Origin: Dickeya fangzhongdai
GTDB taxonomy: Bacteria > Pseudomonadota > Gammaproteobacteria > Enterobacterales > Enterobacteriaceae
Assembly (NCBI RefSeq): GCF_002812485.1
Contig: NZ_CP025003.1
Location: forward strand, 4,960,001-5,024,000
Reading direction: 5' to 3'
Length of the DNA: 64,000 bases
The position numbers were made by a program, and so were the translations under genes. The notes under the pieces were generated by a model. The model did not search any database. It was not told where the DNA came from and worked only from the letters and a program-made list of their open reading frames with translations. Below are positions 62,717 to 64,000 of this stretch, in pieces (positions within the stretch are counted from its first letter, which is position 1; every line of letters begins with the position of its first letter).

Positions 62717-64000
62717 CTATTTCCCAATACAAAAACTGGAAAAAATCCGTCCCAGCAGGTCATCGGAGGTGAATTCGCCGGTGATTTCGCTCAACGCCTG
62801 CTGGGCCAGCCGCAGTTCTTCGGCCAGTAGTTCGCCGGCGTAGGCGCCGACCAATTGTTCATGCCCTTGTTGCAGATGCTGCGCCGCTTGCTCCAGTGCC
62901 TGTAAGTGGCGGCGGCGGGCCAGAAAGCCCCCTTCGGTGTTGCTGGTAAAACCCATGCTTTGCTTAAGATGGTCGCGCAACAGGTCTACGCCATTGCCGG
63001 TGCGGGCGGAGAGGCGGATAAGTGAGTAAGTATTCACATCTTCAATGCTCAGCGGTTCGCCGGTGACATCCGCTTTGTTGCGCACCACGGTAATGGGCAA
63101 TGTTTTCGGTAATCTCGCCATAAATTCCGGCCAGATAGCCGCCGGTTCCACCGCGTCGGTGGTGGTGCCGTCCACCATGAACAACACCCGGTCCGCCTGT
63201 TCGATTTCCTGCCAGGCGCGCTCGATGCCGATGCGTTCCACCTCATCGCTGGCGTCGCGCAGCCCGGCGGTGTCGATGATATGCAGCGGCATGCCGTCGA
63301 TGTGAATATGTTCGCGCAGCACATCGCGGGTGGTGCCGGCGATATCGGTGACGATGGCGGCGTCGCGCCCGGCCAGTGCATTCAGCAGGCTGGATTTACC
63401 GGCATTCGGCCGGCCGGCTATCACCACTTTCATGCCTTCGCGCAGCAGGCTGCCCTGACGCGCTTCGGCGCGTACCGCGCCAAGATCGCCGATCACGTCG
63501 TTGAGCATGGCTTCGATTTTGCCGTCGGAGAGGAAGTCGATTTCTTCATCGGGAAAATCAATTGCGGCTTCCACATAGATTCGCAGGTGAGTAAGTGCTT
63601 CCACTAATTGGTGGATGCGGGTGGAAAACACGCCCTGCAGCGAGTTGACGGCGGAACGGGCCGCCTGCTCGGAGCTGGCGTCGATCAGGTCGGCAATTGC
63701 CTCGGCCTGCGCCAGATCCAGTTTGTCATTCAGAAACGCCCGTTCGGAGAACTCGCCGGGACGGGCGATGCGCACGTCAGGCAGCGCCACTACTCGTCTG
63801 AGCAGCAGATCGAGAATCACCGGGCCGCCGTGCCCCTGCAGCTCCAGCACGTCTTCGCCGGTAAAGGAGTTCGGACCGGGAAACCACAGGGCAATCCCCT
63901 GGTCGAGCACGCTACCGTCGGCGTCATGGAAAGGCAGATAATCGGCGTAACGCGGTTTGGGCAGCTTGCCCAGCACCGCCTGTGCGACTGCCGAGGCTTG
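62717..64000 (-). CDS. mnmE: tRNA modification GTPase MnmE, 3' part (5' end outside window)
   Basis: GTPase partner of MnmG in U34 modification of tRNA. About 427 of roughly 454 residues are visible, and the missing part is the N-terminal tip of the tetrahydrofolate-binding domain. The G1 motif is GRPNAGKSS, followed by [14 protein letters not shown] (G3) and NKAD (G4). It ends with the invariant FCIGK, whose Cys is catalytically important. The frame is open to the window edge, so no start is assigned. Confidence 0.97.
   Translation of the reverse strand, partial: QASAVAQAVLGKLPKPRYADYLPFHDADGSVLDQGIALWFPGPNSFTGEDVLELQGHGGPVILDLLLRRVVALPDVRIARPGEFSERAFLNDKLDLAQAEAIADLIDASSEQAARSAVNSLQGVFSTRIHQLVEALTHLRIYVEAAIDFPDEEIDFLSDGKIEAMLNDVIGDLGAVRAEARQGSLLREGMKVVIAGRPNAGKSSLLNALAGRDAAIVTDIAGTTRDVLREHIHIDGMPLHIIDTAGLRDASDEVERIGIERAWQEIEQADRVLFMVDGTTTDAVEPAAIWPEFMARLPKTLPITVVRNKADVTGEPLSIEDVNTYSLIRLSARTGNGVDLLRDHLKQSMGFTSNTEGGFLARRRHLQALEQAAQHLQQGHEQLVGAYAGELLAEELRLAQQALSEITGEFTSDDLLGRIFSSFCIGK

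Overview
The window is chromosomal DNA of an enteric soft-rot bacterium, most likely a Dickeya. The gene order qseC-kup-ravA-viaA-asnC-mioC-oriC-mnmG-rsmG-atpIBEFHAGDC-glmUS-pstSCAB-phoU is the classic enterobacterial origin neighbourhood. A family 9 pectate lyase gene (pelX type) with a KdgR-like box sits between atpC and glmU, and an ERIC element lies upstream of arnB. All identifications come from reading the sequence and from memory of the families; no database search was run.

Layout. 0-7.5 kb: 3' part of qseC, potassium transporter kup, the MoxR/VWA pair ravA-viaA, asnC and mioC. 7.54-7.81 kb: oriC, with DnaA boxes, abutting AT-rich 13-mers and dense GATC sites. 7.9-18 kb: mnmG, rsmG, a 620-bp control region and the nine-gene ATP synthase operon closed by a strong terminator. 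18-24.2 kb: pelX, then glmU-glmS. 24.2-30.5 kb: accessory DNA between glmS (whose 3' end is attTn7) and pstS: a possibly frameshifted small coiled-coil gene, a multi-sensor diguanylate cyclase, and an overlapping three-gene cassette of unknown function. 30.6-35.5 kb: pstSCAB-phoU behind four 11-bp Pho-box units. 35.6-44.1 kb: an amino-acid ABC transporter without its ATPase, yieH/adeP, a degenerate phosphopantetheinyl transferase-like gene, and a ferredoxin plus aegA. 44.5-46.4 kb: three lipoprotein genes (CsgG-like, DUF4810, DUF799). 46.4-47.3 kb: a gene-poor control region with a PhoP-box-like site, a 35-codon ORF and an ERIC element. 47.3-54.7 kb: complete arnBCADTEF operon for L-Ara4N modification of lipid A. 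54.7-60.8 kb: LysR and GNAT pair, NAD(P)-binding oxidoreductase with a divergent HxlR regulator, 4-hydroxyphenylpyruvate dioxygenase, metallo-beta-lactamase-fold hydrolase and a GlxA-like AraC regulator. 60.9-62.7 kb: a hipBA toxin-antitoxin module behind four regularly spaced operators. The end holds the 3' part of mnmE.

The best candidate for an undescribed system is the cassette at 27330-30485: a small HEPN-like protein with an R-x4-H motif, a ParA/MinD-like ATPase whose P-loop lysine is replaced by arginine (KGGVGRS), and a second P-loop ATPase. The genes overlap, look AT-richer than their flanks, and occupy the glmS-pstS interval used by Tn7-like elements, which suggests a conflict or defence module (inference). 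The second most striking signal is the hipBA operator array: four 20-bp sites on an exact 28-bp period.
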